From: Salimicrobium album
Lineage (GTDB): Bacteria; Bacillota; Bacilli; Bacillales; Halobacillaceae
Assembly (NCBI RefSeq): GCF_900107115.1
Contig: NZ_FNOS01000004.1
Location: 1 to 64,000 of the forward strand
Reading direction: 5' to 3'
DNA: 64,000 nucleotides
Every line of letters begins with the position of its first letter. The stretch's first letter is position 1. Of the stretch, positions 9,356 through 17,823 are shown one piece after another. The notes beneath the pieces were generated by a model. The model was given only the letters and a program-made list of their open reading frames with translations. It did no database searches and was not told where the DNA came from. The position numbers and the translations under genes are program-made.

Positions 9356-9922
9356 ATGCAAACGAAGAAAAAAGTGATCGCCGGTGTTCTTCTGTTATTT
9401 TTTCTGATTTTTCTGGCTGTCGTTATCACATTCACTGTGCTCGGGCGTGACTTTCTCGTTATCAAAGAAAAACCGAAGCCTTCCGAAGTGATATACGTGC
9501 TGGACGGAAGCCCCGGACGGGTGGAGCGTGGTCTCGCACTTTATAAGGAAAGATACGCGGGACGCCTCATCCTCTCCGGAGGCGTTCAGCCGGAGGATGC
9601 AGAAGCGTTCCCAGGACTGAAGACGGCTGCCGTCACCGGTACTCCGGAAGCGGAAAGCACGTGGGAGGAAGCGAGGAATATGGAAAAGATAGTGAAAGAA
9701 GAAGGGATACGGACGCTGCTGGTCGTTACGGACGACTACCACTCCAGAAGAACGAAAATTGTTTTTGATAAAGTGATCGGAAATGAAAATACAGACGTAA
9801 GCTATGCGACGGCAGATACCCCGTTCGATCCCGAAAGCAAGTTGACGGAAGAACAGCATCTGACTGCTTTCCGGGAGTACGTGAAACTGATGTTCTACCG
9901 GATCAGACTTTTATTTGAATGA
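9356..9922 (+). CDS. YdcF/SanA-like DUF218 family protein
   Basis: 188 residues from the ATG at 9356, which follows GGGGAGG; a longer in-frame reading would start inside cysQ. An N-terminal hydrophobic helix (GVLLLFFLIFLAVVITFTVL, residues 11-30) anchors it. The DUF218 domain follows: a nucleotide-fold start EVIYVLDGSPGRVERGLALY, the ILSGG segment, the E-x-x-STWEEARNM stretch and VVTDDYHSRRTKIVF. The family is linked to envelope functions (SanA, ElyC) but its reaction is not established. Orientation and terminators suggest an independent unit. Confidence 0.85.
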   Translation: MQTKKKVIAGVLLLFFLIFLAVVITFTVLGRDFLVIKEKPKPSEVIYVLDGSPGRVERGLALYKERYAGRLILSGGVQPEDAEAFPGLKTAAVTGTPEAESTWEEARNMEKIVKEEGIRTLLVVTDDYHSRRTKIVFDKVIGNENTDVSYATADTPFDPESKLTEEQHLTAFREYVKLMFYRIRLLFE

Positions 9923-9957
9923 ATGGAAATAAAAAGGTGATGATATCATTCGAATGG

Positions 9958-9966
9958 TGGTATAAT
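9958..9966 (+). promoter_or_regulatory. Extended -10 promoter for asnB
   Basis: TGGTATAAT matches the TGnTATAAT extended -10 form, 30 bases before the asparagine synthase ATG. No consensus -35 is seen. Confidence 0.5.
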
Positions 9967-9995
9967 AGTCCTGTGTTAATTGAAGGAGGTTAACT

Positions 9996-11900
9996 ATGTG
10001 CGGTTTTATCGGTGTCCTCAGAAACGTTCCCGGTCCTATGACAGAAGAAGACAAACTGCTCTTCCGGAAGAAAAACAATCTTCTCACGCATCGTGGTCCT
10101 GATGAGGAAGGAATATATCACGACGAATATATATCTTTCGGGTTCCGGCGGTTGAGCATTATAGATATTGAAAACGGTCAGCAGCCGCTGAGCTACGAAA
10201 ATGAAAGATATTCTCTCGTATTCAACGGAGAAATCTACAACTATATCGAATTACGGGAAGAGTTACAGAAAGAAGGCTATACGTTTGCGACCGAGTCCGA
10301 CACGGAAGTCATCGCCGCTCTGTTCGAGGCGAAGCGTGAAGACGCATTCCGCCGTCTGCGCGGCATGTTCGCCATCCTTCTCTGGGACAAGCAGGAAGAG
10401 ATGATGTACGGAGCCAGAGATCCTTTCGGAATCAAACCTATGTATTACTCGGTGGAGGAAGATGGGACGTATTTCGCTTCGGAGAAGAAGTGCCTTACGT
10501 TTGATGATGATCCGGTCGACGTGGACGAAGAAGCCCTGAGCCATTATTTAAGTTTCCAGTACGTTCCCGAACCATGGACGATGACGGCCAGCATCCGGAA
10601 AGTACCGGCCGGTCACTATTTCACTCAGAAGCCGGGTGGGGCCGTAACGTTCACGCAGTACTGGAAATCTGAATTTACTCCTGTAATCATGGAGAAGGGG
10701 AAGTGGGTCCATCGTGTCCGCGACGTCATGTATGATTCGGTGGAGAAACACATGCGGAGTGACGTTGAAGTCGGTTCTTTCCTCTCCGGCGGAATCGACT
10801 CCAGTCTGATTGTGGCCATGGCCAAAGAGCTCCATCCCGGCCTCCGCACGTTTTCGGTCGGATTTGAAAGAGAAGGATATTCCGAAGTGGATGTAGCGGC
10901 GGATACAGCGGAAAAACTCGGGGTGGAGAATCACTCCTATATGATTTCGCCGGAAGAGTACGTACAGAAACTTCCGAAAATCATGTACCACATGGATGAT
11001 CCTCTTGCGGATCCTGCCTGCGTTCCTCTATATTTCGTCGCAAGAGAAGCTCGCAGACACTCCACCGTCGTTCTCTCCGGCGAAGGGGCGGACGAGCTGT
11101 TCGGCGGCTACAACATTTACCGGGAACCTCAGTCGTTGAAGGCCTTCACAAAAATTCCCCGGCCGGTGAACTACTGGCTGAACCGCGTCGCGTCGATCAT
11201 GCCTGAAGGGGTGAAAGGGAAAAGCTTCCTTGAACGCGGTACGACCCCGCTCCGCGACCGCTATATAGGGAATGCGAAAATGTTCGAGGAGAAAGAAAAA
11301 CAGGAGCTGCTTCGAAACCACACCGAACCTCCGTATCAGAAAGTGACGGAAACCCTTTTTGATACAGCGAAAGATTATGATTACGTCCATCAGATGCAGC
11401 ATGTGGATATCCACACCTGGCTGCGCGGGGACATTCTGTTGAAAGCGGACCGGATGACGATGGCTCACTCGCTTGAGCTGCGGGTCCCGTTTCTTGATAA
11501 GGAAGTATATGATGTAGCGAAACACATTCCGGCGGATCTGAAGATAGCGAACGGAACCACGAAGCACATTTTACGGGAAGCAGCGGAAGGTATTGTGCCG
11601 GATCACGTACTGGACAGGAAGAAGCTCGGGTTCCCCGTGCCGATCCGTGAGTGGCTGAAGAATGAAATGTACGACTGGGCACGGACGCTTATTTCCGAAA
11701 GTGAAACCGGGCGATACTTCCACAAGGAGTACGTCCTTGGGCTTTTAGAAACGCACCGGAGCGGCAAGCATGATTACAGCCGGAAGATATGGACGGTGCT
11801 CATGTTTATGCTGTGGCACCAAATTTTCATAGAGAAACGCTATCCGCTCGAAGAACTCATTTCCGAAGACAAAACAGAAAGCAAACTGACTCTCGTGTAA
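9996..11900 (+). CDS. asnB: Asparagine synthase (glutamine-hydrolysing)
   Basis: 634 residues, the typical length of Bacillus AsnB. It transfers amide nitrogen from glutamine to aspartate with ATP. The N-terminal class-II glutaminase domain starts MCGFIGVL, so Cys2 is exposed after Met removal as the nucleophile, and it has RGPDEEG and LVFNGEIYNYIELR. The C-terminal synthetase domain has the PP-loop SFLSGGIDSSLI near residue 262-273 and the later LSGEGADELFGGY. GGAGG precedes the start and a perfect terminator follows. Members of this family in Bacillus can act on asparagine supply or on cell-wall amidation; the sequence alone does not decide. Confidence 0.95.
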   Translation: MCGFIGVLRNVPGPMTEEDKLLFRKKNNLLTHRGPDEEGIYHDEYISFGFRRLSIIDIENGQQPLSYENERYSLVFNGEIYNYIELREELQKEGYTFATESDTEVIAALFEAKREDAFRRLRGMFAILLWDKQEEMMYGARDPFGIKPMYYSVEEDGTYFASEKKCLTFDDDPVDVDEEALSHYLSFQYVPEPWTMTASIRKVPAGHYFTQKPGGAVTFTQYWKSEFTPVIMEKGKWVHRVRDVMYDSVEKHMRSDVEVGSFLSGGIDSSLIVAMAKELHPGLRTFSVGFEREGYSEVDVAADTAEKLGVENHSYMISPEEYVQKLPKIMYHMDDPLADPACVPLYFVAREARRHSTVVLSGEGADELFGGYNIYREPQSLKAFTKIPRPVNYWLNRVASIMPEGVKGKSFLERGTTPLRDRYIGNAKMFEEKEKQELLRNHTEPPYQKVTETLFDTAKDYDYVHQMQHVDIHTWLRGDILLKADRMTMAHSLELRVPFLDKEVYDVAKHIPADLKIANGTTKHILREAAEGIVPDHVLDRKKLGFPVPIREWLKNEMYDWARTLISESETGRYFHKEYVLGLLETHRSGKHDYSRKIWTVLMFMLWHQIFIEKRYPLEELISEDKTESKLTLV

Positions 11901-11906
11901 CGACAA

Positions 11907-11940
11907 AGAAGCCTGACGGATGAGTATCCGTCAGGCTTCT
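11907..11940. terminator. Bidirectional terminator between asnB and the LCP gene
   Basis: AGAAGCCTGACGGA and TCCGTCAGGCTTCT form a perfect 14-bp stem with loop TGAGTA, flanked by A-rich and T-rich sides between convergent genes. Confidence 0.9.
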
Positions 11941-11956
11941 GTTTTGTAAGGGCCGG

Positions 11957-12862
11957 TTACGAACCGGGGGTGATGAGCGATTTCGCTTTAGCGATTTCCT
12001 CGTCGGGCATCTGCATGTAGTAGATACCGTCGATGGTCACACCGCTGCCTTTCATCTGGTACGTGTCGATATTCTGACCGGACTTCCGGTAATCCTGGAA
12101 CAGCATCTTCATCGTATCGAAGTCGGCGTTCGTCGTGACGTTGCCGCCGAGGACGTCCAGAATCCCCTGGATTTTGCTGACCGAGGAGAAGGAAGCGGCT
12201 TTGTCGACCACCCCTTTGATCACTTCACGCTGTCTTTCGTTACGGCCGAGGTCGCCGTTAGGATCGTTCTTTCTCATTCGTGCATATTCAAGCGCTTCGT
12301 TTCCGCTTAGATCAATCTCCCCTTCGGGAAATTCGATCCCTCCCTGAGTGAAAGCTCTGTCGTTAGTGACAGTCACTCCGTTCACGGCATCCACCAGTTC
12401 GACGAGACCTTCCATGTTGATTCTTACGTAGTAGTCAAGCTCCATATCCATGAACGTCTCTACCGTATCCACAGCCATATCGACTCCCCCGAAAGCATAG
12501 GCGTGGTTGATTTTATCCATCCTCCCGCTCTCCGGTTCATTCCCGCCGAGCACCGTTCTGGTGTCTCGCGGTATGCTGATCATATTGGTCTTCTCCTTGG
12601 ACGGCTGGACGGAAGCGACGAGGAGGGTATCCGATCTTCCGCGGTCGCCTTCCCGCTCATCGACGCCCATCAGCAGTATGTTGATCGTTTCTTTATCTTC
12701 GACTTTTTTCTTCGTTTCTTCATGATCGATAGAGGTGACCGGCGAATGCATATTGCTGTTCACCGTCGTTTCTGCCTGGCTGTATACATATCCGGCGTAC
12801 GTCCCGGCTCCGAAAAACAATAAAATGACGATGATTACAGTGATTTTCCCAAGTTTCTTCAA
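11957..12862 (-). CDS. LytR-CpsA-Psr (LCP) family glycopolymer ligase
   Basis: 301 residues beginning at a TTG (12862; MKKLGKITVIIVILLFFGAG). One N-terminal membrane helix is followed by the extracellular LCP domain: NILLMGVDEREGDRGRSDTL, MISIPRDTRTVLGG, DKINHAYAFGGVDMAVDTVE and an Arg-rich ARMRKNDPNGDLGRNERQRE motif. LCP proteins attach lipid-linked wall teichoic acid or capsule-type polymers to peptidoglycan. Its place beside the exopolysaccharide genes makes attachment of that polymer or another wall glycopolymer plausible. The ribosome binding site is weak (AGTAGGG). Confidence 0.92.
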   Translation of the reverse strand: MKKLGKITVIIVILLFFGAGTYAGYVYSQAETTVNSNMHSPVTSIDHEETKKKVEDKETINILLMGVDEREGDRGRSDTLLVASVQPSKEKTNMISIPRDTRTVLGGNEPESGRMDKINHAYAFGGVDMAVDTVETFMDMELDYYVRINMEGLVELVDAVNGVTVTNDRAFTQGGIEFPEGEIDLSGNEALEYARMRKNDPNGDLGRNERQREVIKGVVDKAASFSSVSKIQGILDVLGGNVTTNADFDTMKMLFQDYRKSGQNIDTYQMKGSGVTIDGIYYMQMPDEEIAKAKSLITPGS

Positions 12863-12971
12863 ATGAAACCCTACTTTCCAAGTGTAGTGGTAGTACCGGT
12901 TCGCGATGCGAAACCATTATTCTTTATTTTACCACAAAAGTCGAAGGGCGGTGTAATTCAGGAAAGATATT

Positions 12972-13712
12972 TCAGAACGAATGTGCTTTCCGGTACTTGA
13001 GAGGAGTCGTCCCCATGACTTCCCTGAATTTCCTTCCGTAAGTGGTGACAGAGGAGTATCCGTATTCCGATGCCACGTCCTTGATCGAATAGTCGGTGAA
13101 GATAAGATGTTCCGTGGAAGCTTTTATCTTCTTGCGGTGGATATAGGAAGTGATCGTTTCCTGCATTTCTTTTTGGAAAATGGAAGACAGATAAGGAGAG
13201 GAGATATCGAGTTCTTCTGCTACAGTACTCAGCTGCAAATCCCGCGACTTCACTTTTGTATTGATGAACTGGATAGCCTTGGCGACATGCGGGTTCGTTA
13301 TCGTATCGAATTCCTTAACGCTCGAGGCGTACAGATCAATGATCTTGTCCGTCAGAAAACGTGCCCCCGACTCCGCCTGCTCCGCCTTCATCTCGTCAAT
13401 CGTGTGGAACAGGGAGAAGACCTGAGCCATAGACATCAGGGTGAGATGCCTGGCCTCGGACTGAAGACTTGCTGAAGCGAGAATGCTCTTCCAGAAAAAC
13501 TGGATGCTTTTCCACTGTTCCGGGTCCGGGTATTCCTCATAACAGAAACCGGTGGAGTGGAAAATGTTATAGAGACTCTCCCGGTCGTTGTCGGCGAGAG
13601 AACGAGTGATGTTATGAACGTCTCTCGAGGTTGTGGAATGCGAGTTAAGATGATCCACAGCCCGCATAGTCTCATCCAGACGTTTCAAATAAATATGTTC
13701 AGCTGACTCCAA
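12972..13712 (-). CDS. AraC/XylS-family transcriptional regulator
   Basis: 246 residues from a TTG at 13712 preceded by AAGGAGG. The C-terminal 100 residues hold the paired AraC helix-turn-helix: LSTVAEELDISSPYLSSIFQ and then IKDVASEYGYSSVTTYGRKFREVMGTTPLKYRK. The N-terminal 140 residues are helical and match no sensor domain I can name. It is divergent from the first glycosyltransferase of the exopolysaccharide region and shares a 230-bp intergenic region with it, so it could control that gene. That is inference from position only. Confidence 0.85.
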   Translation of the reverse strand: MESAEHIYLKRLDETMRAVDHLNSHSTTSRDVHNITRSLADNDRESLYNIFHSTGFCYEEYPDPEQWKSIQFFWKSILASASLQSEARHLTLMSMAQVFSLFHTIDEMKAEQAESGARFLTDKIIDLYASSVKEFDTITNPHVAKAIQFINTKVKSRDLQLSTVAEELDISSPYLSSIFQKEMQETITSYIHRKKIKASTEHLIFTDYSIKDVASEYGYSSVTTYGRKFREVMGTTPLKYRKAHSF

Positions 13713-13791
13713 AGGGAATAACCTCCTTTCTGAAATTCCGTCATTATTTAAATTTATAATACACTAGTCCTAGGTAAAAGTGAAAAAAAAG

Positions 13792-13859
13792 GTTCTTTAT
13801 AATCATACAAGCGCATTTTTTTGAATAGCTATGAAGATGAAAAGCATCTTTTGTTCTTT
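13792..13859 (+). promoter_or_regulatory. Two GTTCTTT motifs (SinR-box-like) in divergent intergenic region
   Basis: GTTCTTTATAA at 13792 and TTGTTCTTTATAAAATAA at 13851 lie between the AraC gene and the first glycosyltransferase. The core matches the GTTCTYT consensus published for Bacillus subtilis SinR. A possible -10 (TATACT, 13897-13902) follows the second copy. Confidence 0.5.
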
Positions 13860-13947
13860 ATAAAATAAATTTGTTTTCTTTTTAGATACCTACGTGTATA
13901 CTGAACGTAATGATGAATGGAATGTCAGGACCGGGAGGGGCAGCGGA

Positions 13948-14805
13948 ATGAAAAATCATAAGTTCTCCTTAATCTTATGTACGCTCGGAAGAACGGATTT
14001 GGTAGGGAACTTTATAACGTCAATATCTTCACAGACGTATCAAAATTTGGAACTTATCATTGTCGATCAGAATGAAGACGAGAGAATCCACGAGCTGTTG
14101 AAGAGAATGGAGCCGGATTTTCCCGTTCTTCACTTGAGTTGTGAAAAAGGCCTGTCCAAATCCCGCAATGAAGGTTTGAAATATGTATCCGGGGAGATTG
14201 TAGCCTTTCCGGACGATGACTGTTTGTACCCGGAGAATTTACTGCGGAGAATCAACGATTTTTTCGACGAGAATAATTTAGATGTGCTGGCGATTAAAAT
14301 GAAGAACAGCGTCCCGACAGGAAGAAAAGTACAGGAAAATACGAAGTCCCAGTTCGTTCATAAATACAATGTTATCGGTCTGATGGCTTCTATCTCCTCT
14401 TTTTATAAAAAAGAAGTTATCGATCAAGTCGGCGCGTTCGATGAAAGGCTTGGCCTCGGAGCGAATACGATATTCCAGGGCTGTGAGGATTACGATTATC
14501 CGATCCGGGCTCTTAAAGAGGGGTTTATCATTTATTACACGAATACGATAGAAGTACTGCACCCCTGGGATTATGAAATGGTTGATAAAAACAAAGATTT
14601 GAAAGGTCGATCTTATAACGGGGGAGCGGCCGAAATGTTTCTTTTGAATAAGCATAACTATTCTCTTTTCTATCGACTGAAACGGATATTCAGGAGAATA
14701 ATGGTGAGTTTGTACTATATGTTGAAGCGAAACCGGTATAAAGCAGGTCTCAGTATTGCAATTTTAAGAGGTATGATTGCTCACTTCAGGTATCGCCCGG
14801 GGTAG
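13948..14805 (+). CDS. Glycosyltransferase family 2 (exopolysaccharide region)
   Basis: 285 residues from the ATG at 13948, which has GGGAGGGG at good distance; the reading frame is open further upstream without a ribosome site. The catalytic domain starts FSLILCTLGRTDLVGNFITS, with ELIIVDQNEDER, GLSKSRNEGLKYVSGEIVAF and a PDDDCLYP (DXD) motif. There is an ED-type acceptor motif near GCEDYDYPIRA. The C-terminus is basic and amphipathic, suggesting membrane association. It is followed by its own terminator and so may be separately transcribed from the main cluster, but GTTCTTT motifs precede both. Confidence 0.88.
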   Translation: MKNHKFSLILCTLGRTDLVGNFITSISSQTYQNLELIIVDQNEDERIHELLKRMEPDFPVLHLSCEKGLSKSRNEGLKYVSGEIVAFPDDDCLYPENLLRRINDFFDENNLDVLAIKMKNSVPTGRKVQENTKSQFVHKYNVIGLMASISSFYKKEVIDQVGAFDERLGLGANTIFQGCEDYDYPIRALKEGFIIYYTNTIEVLHPWDYEMVDKNKDLKGRSYNGGAAEMFLLNKHNYSLFYRLKRIFRRIMVSLYYMLKRNRYKAGLSIAILRGMIAHFRYRPG

Positions 14806-14835
14806 GTAGTATAAACGTAGCATCTTTACAGAAGC

Positions 14836-14866
14836 AGAGCCTCCTCCGCTGGGAGAGGCTCTTTTA
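14836..14866 (+). terminator. Terminator after first EPS-region glycosyltransferase
   Basis: AGAGCCTC and GAGGCTCT pair around CTCCGCTGGGA, followed by TTTT. It lies in the 14806-15266 gap, which otherwise holds only the regulatory motifs listed. Confidence 0.75.
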
Positions 14867-14897
14867 TATAGAAGGTTTCGGGACTGTAATCAACATC

Positions 14898-15012
14898 ATT
14901 CTTTATAAAGAATTTAAAACAGGGAAGTACAAAAAGGTTTTGTTCTTTATAAAATATATATTTTCATTATTTTAAACAAAGGCTAGGCTTTTTGTAAACG
15001 ATGTAGTATAAT
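14898..15012 (+). promoter_or_regulatory. EPS cluster upstream region: 16-bp palindrome, GTTCTTT motif and -10 element
   Basis: ATTCTTTATAAAGAAT (14898-14913) is a perfect palindrome. TTGTTCTTTATAAAATATA follows, with core GTTCTTT at 14942-14948. A consensus TATAAT sits at 15007-15012 with a weak -35. The arrangement resembles a repressor-controlled eps promoter. Confidence 0.5.
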
Positions 15013-15166
15013 ACTAAACAAGACCAGAAGAAAAAATAGCGAATTTCCGGATTGTAAATAAAGAGTGAAAGGAGTGGATTCAGTTTATCGTTCCTTATTA
15101 AGAACAAAGGCTGTGTTTTCCGAAAAAAGTGAGCTTCAGCGTGAGTCTTTTATTTTTTGCCGGTTT

Positions 15167-15181
15167 GTTCTTTATAAAGAA
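15167..15181 (+). promoter_or_regulatory. GTTCTTTATAAAGAA operator-like palindrome before the sugar transferase
   Basis: GTTCTTTATAAAGAA at 15167-15181 carries the GTTCTTT core and its near inverted copy, 86 bases before the sugar-transferase ATG. Confidence 0.5.
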
Positions 15182-15266
15182 TAAAATAACTTTAATGGAA
15201 ATGAACCTTCAGCAATTGCAGGGAAGAAATGGGCGATCTTTTAACAGGAAAAGGAGTGACTTTAAT

Positions 15267-15938
15267 ATGGAAAACTCTGTTGTTCAGAAAAAACCTGTCC
15301 CACGTCCCTCCGGAAGATCATTTCAGGGAGTCGTTAAGAGAAGTCTCGATATTATTTTAAGCCTGATCCTCCTCATGGTTTTGACACCTGTGTATGTGCT
15401 CATTGCTGTTGCCATCTATATAGAGGACGGCGGTCCGGTTCTGTTCAGACAGACACGCACCGGTAAGGATGAAAAACTTTTCCGTATGTATAAATTCCGA
15501 TCTATGCGAGTAGTGATGAAAGAGGAAAGGTCGGACGGAAAGACGTACAGCTGGACGAACGGCGTACCGGATGATTTCGTATTCAAAAGCTGCTCCGAAT
15601 GGCATCCGGATGTCACCAGAGTGGGAAGGTTCATTCGGAAGTTCAGTCTGGACGAACTGCCTCAGCTGGTGAACGTCTTAAAAGGCGAGATGAGTGTGGT
15701 AGGACCAAGACCGGAAGTTCCGGAAATCACAGACTGCTACAGTGCCGCTCAGAAAAGAAGGCTGGAAGTGAAACCCGGCATCACCGGATGGGCTCAGGTA
15801 AATGGAAGAAGTGAAATAAACCACGGTCAGAAAGTACATTTCGATAACCATTACGTCGATCATCTGTCATTGAAAATGGATGTAAAAATCTTTTTTCTTA
15901 CCATATTGCAAGTACTGAAAGGAAAAGGTGCTGTGTAA
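15267..15938 (+). CDS. Bacterial sugar transferase (priming glycosyl-1-phosphate transferase, EpsL-like)
   Basis: About 224 residues from the ATG at 15267 (AAGGAGTGAC upstream). It would begin exopolysaccharide repeat-unit synthesis by moving a sugar-1-phosphate onto undecaprenyl phosphate. One N-terminal membrane hairpin (SLDIILSLILLMVLTPVYVL) precedes the cytosolic catalytic part. Family motifs are clear: DGGPVLFRQTRTG, YKFRSMR, FIRKFSLDELPQLVNVLKGE and SVVGPRPE near the C-terminus, then PGITGWAQVNGR. The size equals the short WcaJ/EpsL-type enzymes lacking the N-terminal extension. It is the first gene of the main cluster. Confidence 0.93.
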   Translation: MENSVVQKKPVPRPSGRSFQGVVKRSLDIILSLILLMVLTPVYVLIAVAIYIEDGGPVLFRQTRTGKDEKLFRMYKFRSMRVVMKEERSDGKTYSWTNGVPDDFVFKSCSEWHPDVTRVGRFIRKFSLDELPQLVNVLKGEMSVVGPRPEVPEITDCYSAAQKRRLEVKPGITGWAQVNGRSEINHGQKVHFDNHYVDHLSLKMDVKIFFLTILQVLKGKGAV

Positions 15939-15987
15939 TGAATGGCAAATGGAAGAAAAGGGTTACCGGGTTCGGGAGGAAAAGCTG

Positions 15988-16995
15988 ATGGGAGCATTGA
16001 TGGCTTTCTATGTAAATACGTTCCTGCTCGCAATCGTCAATCTGAAATTGCGCAACAGAACACTCGGTTTTTTACTGATAGCATCCCTTTTAATCTTTTC
16101 TGCTTTCCGGAAAAATATCGGTACGGATTTCGAGTCTTACTTTCTTCTTCAAAAGGCAGCAGATGTAAATCTGGACTATGTATATTTTGAACCGTTCCAC
16201 AAACTGTTGTTTTTCCTCGGTACGGTCACAGGTTATGAATACGCTTATTTCGTGCTTACTACCCTGTTCATCTTCTTCTTTCTCGTCAAAATCCTTAAAG
16301 ATCATGCGAAAGTGGCGCCGGAACTTACCCTGATTTTTCTCACTTCCGGATTTTTCTTCTATTCGTTCAACGGTATCAGACAGTTTATGAGTATCATCGT
16401 CTTTCTGTACGCCGTGAAGTATCTGGAGAGGAACTTACTGAAGTACTTCCTGTACATCGGCCTTGCGATCACCGTACACTACAGCGCTATGATTCTGCTT
16501 ATCGTACCGTTCGTACTGAAAGGCCTGAAAAAGGTACCTGATAAACTGTTTATTTTCATTATTCTTTTCTCCATAGCGTTCTCACCAGTAATTAACATAG
16601 CGATAGAGTTCATCGTCGAAAGTGTTCCTGTCCTGGAGACTTATTCCTTCTACGTTCGCGAAGATTTTGTGGAGGTAAGCGCCAAACACTTTATGGAACG
16701 GCTGGCGTGGGTGGTGCTGGCAATGTTTCTGATACTCGGCACCGGAAAAAATGTCAAAAATAATTTTTACTACCTGGTGCTGTTCGGAATCATCCTGCGA
16801 CTGGTCCTGCCGCTTTCCTTATCGAGAATAGCCCTGGACTTCCTGATGGTACAGATGCTGCTTTTCCCTTATCTGCTCAGCTTGACCGGTGCTAATGTAA
16901 ACAGGAGTATCAGAACTGTAGTGCTGGCGTTCTCTCTTATCCTGTTCTGTACGTACCTGTTGACCAACACTTCCCACATTTTCGGTATCAGATAG
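15988..16995 (+). CDS. EpsG-type exopolysaccharide polymerase (Wzy-like membrane protein)
   Basis: 335 residues starting at 15988, where GGGAGG is 8 bases upstream; the frame is open earlier but overlaps the sugar transferase. Around ten hydrophobic helices run through the protein. The N-terminal FRKNIGTDFESYF motif and the GIRQFMSIIVFLYAVKYLER segment are typical of the EpsG/Wzy group. It would polymerise repeat units at the outer face of the membrane. Its position directly after the priming transferase and before chain-length proteins supports this. Confidence 0.85.
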   Translation: MGALMAFYVNTFLLAIVNLKLRNRTLGFLLIASLLIFSAFRKNIGTDFESYFLLQKAADVNLDYVYFEPFHKLLFFLGTVTGYEYAYFVLTTLFIFFFLVKILKDHAKVAPELTLIFLTSGFFFYSFNGIRQFMSIIVFLYAVKYLERNLLKYFLYIGLAITVHYSAMILLIVPFVLKGLKKVPDKLFIFIILFSIAFSPVINIAIEFIVESVPVLETYSFYVREDFVEVSAKHFMERLAWVVLAMFLILGTGKNVKNNFYYLVLFGIILRLVLPLSLSRIALDFLMVQMLLFPYLLSLTGANVNRSIRTVVLAFSLILFCTYLLTNTSHIFGIR

Positions 16996-17020
16996 AGCTG
17001 GGGGATTATACTGTCCCTTT

Positions 17021-17027
17021 GTTCTTT
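17021..17027 (+). promoter_or_regulatory. GTTCTTT motif before the chain-length regulator gene
   Basis: TTTGTTCTTTAAAAAGC lies in the 78-bp gap after the polymerase and 47 bases before the next start. It repeats the motif found three times upstream. Confidence 0.45.
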
Positions 17028-17073
17028 AAAAAGCACGTTACGACTATTCACAAAACAAAAGGGGCTGTTACTA

Positions 17074-17823
17074 GTGGAAAATGGTTATTCGACCATGGAA
17101 CTTCTGCTTATATTGAAACGACGCTGGCTGGTTATCACTCTCATAGTAATTCTGGGGCTCGGAGCGGGTGCTTTCGTTACGTTTTACGTAATCACTCCTC
17201 AATACAAGATGTCCTCGGAGTTCATCGTTAACCAGGCTCAGCCGGTTTCTACAGAAAGTAATTCAGTGACATCGGAGAGTATAAGATCGAATATCGAACT
17301 GATCAACACGTATAACGTCATCATTAAAAGTCCTGCCGTGCTCGACGAAGTGACTTCGTGGCTGGGTCTTGAAATGAGCGCAGAAGAACTCAAAGACAAA
17401 ATATCGGTATCAAGTGCCGAAGAATCACAGGTAGTCGAAGTCACGGTAGTCGATACAAGCCCGGAGAAAGCAGCCGAAATCGCTGATACTACGGTCCTTA
17501 CTTTTAAAGATAGTATTCCTGAACTAATGAATGTAGATAACGTGCAGATTCTTTCGGAAGCTGCCCCGGCCGGGGAGGCTGTTCCGTTCAGCCCTAATAT
17601 AATGCTGAACCTGCTCATAGCCCTGGCGGGGAGTGTGGCTGTCGGAAGCGGAGTCGCTTTTATCCTCGAGACGTCGGATACGACACTTCGAAAAGAAAGT
17701 GACGTAATCGAAAACCTCGGTGTACCGTTTATGGGTAGTGTCGAAGTAATTGTAGAAGAAGGAGAAGATTCCATCCCTGCTTCTAACACTGTGGAAATGA
17801 GAGGTGAGTCCATTGGTTCGTAA
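17074..17823 (+). CDS. Wzz-type capsule/EPS chain-length protein and BY-kinase modulator (EpsA/YveK-like)
   Basis: 249 residues from a GTG. Two membrane helices bracket an extracellular domain: helix one WLVITLIVILGLGAGAFVTF near residues 20-40 and helix two MLNLLIALAGSVAVGSGVAF near 175-195. Between the two lies the Wzz-type ISVSSAEESQVVEVTVVDTS segment, and a conserved Pro-containing stretch (PFSPNIMLNL) sits just before the second helix. The C-terminal cytosolic tail would activate the kinase encoded next; the two genes overlap by up to 20 bases. This organisation is the Gram-positive split form of Wzc (EpsA-EpsB, CapA-CapB). Confidence 0.9.
   Translation: MENGYSTMELLLILKRRWLVITLIVILGLGAGAFVTFYVITPQYKMSSEFIVNQAQPVSTESNSVTSESIRSNIELINTYNVIIKSPAVLDEVTSWLGLEMSAEELKDKISVSSAEESQVVEVTVVDTSPEKAAEIADTTVLTFKDSIPELMNVDNVQILSEAAPAGEAVPFSPNIMLNLLIALAGSVAVGSGVAFILETSDTTLRKESDVIENLGVPFMGSVEVIVEEGEDSIPASNTVEMRGESIGS

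Noticed and set aside
9923-9995. T-box or other amino-acid-sensing leader before asnB
   Set aside because: The gap is only 73 bases with an extended -10 promoter close to the start, too short for a T-box.
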